This document shows, in pieces, positions 31,742 to 32,555 of a DNA stretch of 32,555 nt. The stretch is from the NCBI GenBank assembly GCA_030620005.1, contig JAUXAJ010000021.1:1-32555 (forward strand), in the 5' to 3' direction. The first letter of the stretch is position 1, and every line of letters starts with the position of its first letter. A program made the translations under genes and the position numbers. The notes beneath the pieces were generated by a model. The model saw only the letters and a list, made by a program, of their open reading frames with translations. It did no database searches and was not told where the DNA came from. The stretch is from Promethearchaeota archaeon (GTDB lineage: Archaea; Asgardarchaeota; Lokiarchaeia; Sigynarchaeales; SOKP01).

Positions 31742-32555
31742 CTACGAGTTCGCACCCACTTTCGTGGCGGGTTTGACTGTATGTCGTAGAAAACCGTTCC
31801 ACATTTGCAAGAACAGTTCCTCGTTCATGAAAAATTGATGCGATAGGAACTCATATTCTCCGAACTCTTTCATTTTCAAGAACTTGATCATGATATTCAC
31901 GGCAGAGTTCAGATCTCGGTCAATCTGATTTCCACAGTCGCACTTAATAAATCTCTCGTAGATGGGTCTTTTTGAGAGTTTTCCACACTTACAACACGCT
32001 TTCGTTGTCTTTTCCTCGCCAATTCTTATTACTCTCTTACCCAACCTTGCGGCTTTATAGGTCAAGAACTGAGCAAATCGAGACATGAAACCCGTGTTCT
32101 GAACGGAATGGTTCAACGTTTTTTGAGCCTTGGTTTTTCTTGCGTTCCCTGTTCCTTTCTTCTTCTTGGCCATTTCTTTAACGGCCAAATCTCCGATGAT
32201 GAGCGTGTTCGCCTTGGTGTTCTCTACGATTTGTTTTGAAAGCCAATGTTGGTAATCCTTAAGTTGATGAGCTCGTTTTCGAATCATCTTTTTCATTTTC
32301 GCATCAAGCCATTTCCACCTCTTGCTTTTCTTCTTGCAATGGTCTCGTTTTGACTGCACTTCTTCGATCTTCTTTTTCCAATACAGGTCTGCCCGTTTGT
32401 GCTTGAATGAAACGAACTTTCCGTGAATGTTCACACCAGCAGTTTTTGAAACTCCCAAGTCAAATGCTTGGTATAGCTCATTATCATTGTAATCGGGAGC
32501 GTCAATCTCGTACGTGAACGAGAGAAACCATCGGTCTTGCGAATCGCGAAAGATC
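31742..32555 (-). CDS. tnpB: TnpB (IS200/IS605 family), 5' end beyond the window
   Basis: RNA-guided nuclease associated with IS200/IS605 elements, partial. The frame stays open to the window edge (IFRDSQDRWFLSFTYEID, then YQAFDLGVSKTAGV), so the N-terminus lies outside. The RuvC-like residues are visible: Asp in AFDLGVSK, Glu in IRIGEEKTT and Asp in QIDRDLNSAVNIM. A zinc-finger lies between them (CCKCGKL and FIKCDCGN). The helical insert KKKIEEVQSKRDHCKKKSKRWKW is typical. The C-terminal tail after the last Asp is about 50 residues. Catalytic residues in the visible part are complete, so it may be active. No TnpA is seen on this side. Confidence 0.93.
   Translation of the reverse strand, partial: IFRDSQDRWFLSFTYEIDAPDYNDNELYQAFDLGVSKTAGVNIHGKFVSFKHKRADLYWKKKIEEVQSKRDHCKKKSKRWKWLDAKMKKMIRKRAHQLKDYQHWLSKQIVENTKANTLIIGDLAVKEMAKKKKGTGNARKTKAQKTLNHSVQNTGFMSRFAQFLTYKAARLGKRVIRIGEEKTTKACCKCGKLSKRPIYERFIKCDCGNQIDRDLNSAVNIMIKFLKMKEFGEYEFLSHQFFMNEELFLQMWNGFLRHTVKPATKVGANS

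Noticed and set aside
1..32555. CRISPR array
   Set aside because: No regularly spaced repeats of 20-40 bp were seen; the only long repeat pair is 1.86 kb apart.

Overview
The window is archaeal. It carries the L11-L1-L10(P0)-L12(P1) ribosomal operon in archaeal order with archaeal/eukaryal-type proteins, an archaeal-type SecY, uS2, and AT-rich intergenic DNA with TATA-like boxes. Small zinc-ribbon proteins, a bacterial-type shikimate kinase and a zinc-LID adenylate kinase suggest an Asgard (Lokiarchaeia-like) genome. That placement rests on my recognition of families, not on a search.

The main result is in the ribosomal operon (1747-4404, minus strand). The uL11 gene is interrupted in its conserved proline/glycine loop by 36 nt containing an in-frame UAA. 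The P1 gene is interrupted in its conserved factor-binding tail by 32 nt that shift the frame. Each insert folds into a complete bulge-helix-bulge (BHB): a 4-bp central helix, a 3-nt bulge on each strand, an outer exon helix and an inner hairpin with a 9-nt loop. Cutting between bulge nucleotides 2 and 3, as archaeal tRNA-splicing endonuclease does, restores a 164-aa uL11 containing GPAVGPTGIN and a 98-aa P1 ending GIGSLF. That is the same tail found on P0, encoded between them without an intron. Two components of the ribosomal GTPase-associated centre therefore appear to depend on pre-mRNA splicing.

Layout: 45-1514 secY. 1747-4404 stalk operon with two introns. 4631-4816 small HTH-like ORF. 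4908-6269 tandem fumarylacetoacetate-hydrolase paralogues. 6464-7636 ThiW-like transporter component and a P-loop protein. 8358-9789 adk and aroD. 9983-12948 oxidoreductase, a GC-rich structured segment that may be an RNA gene, a 56-aa zinc ribbon, a DUF364 protein and a decayed zinc-finger gene. 12961-13813 PIN toxin and antitoxin. 13902-16656 aroK divergent from aroE-DUF362. 16949-21778 zinc-ribbon membrane proteins, acetoacetate-decarboxylase-like protein, GPH transporter and esterase. 21960-24992 8-TM protein, dTMP kinase-like protein and membrane M28 peptidase. 25016-26785 isopropylmalate/homoaconitate dehydratase pair, with no normal start codon on the small subunit. 26791-29987 HD protein, membrane protein, rpsB and a CooC/MinD-like ATPase. 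30227-31600 second GPH transporter. 31742-32555 a TnpB gene cut by the window edge.

Three shikimate-pathway genes (aroD, aroK, aroE) lie within 6.4 kb but are split by accessory DNA. I found no tRNA, rRNA or CRISPR array.
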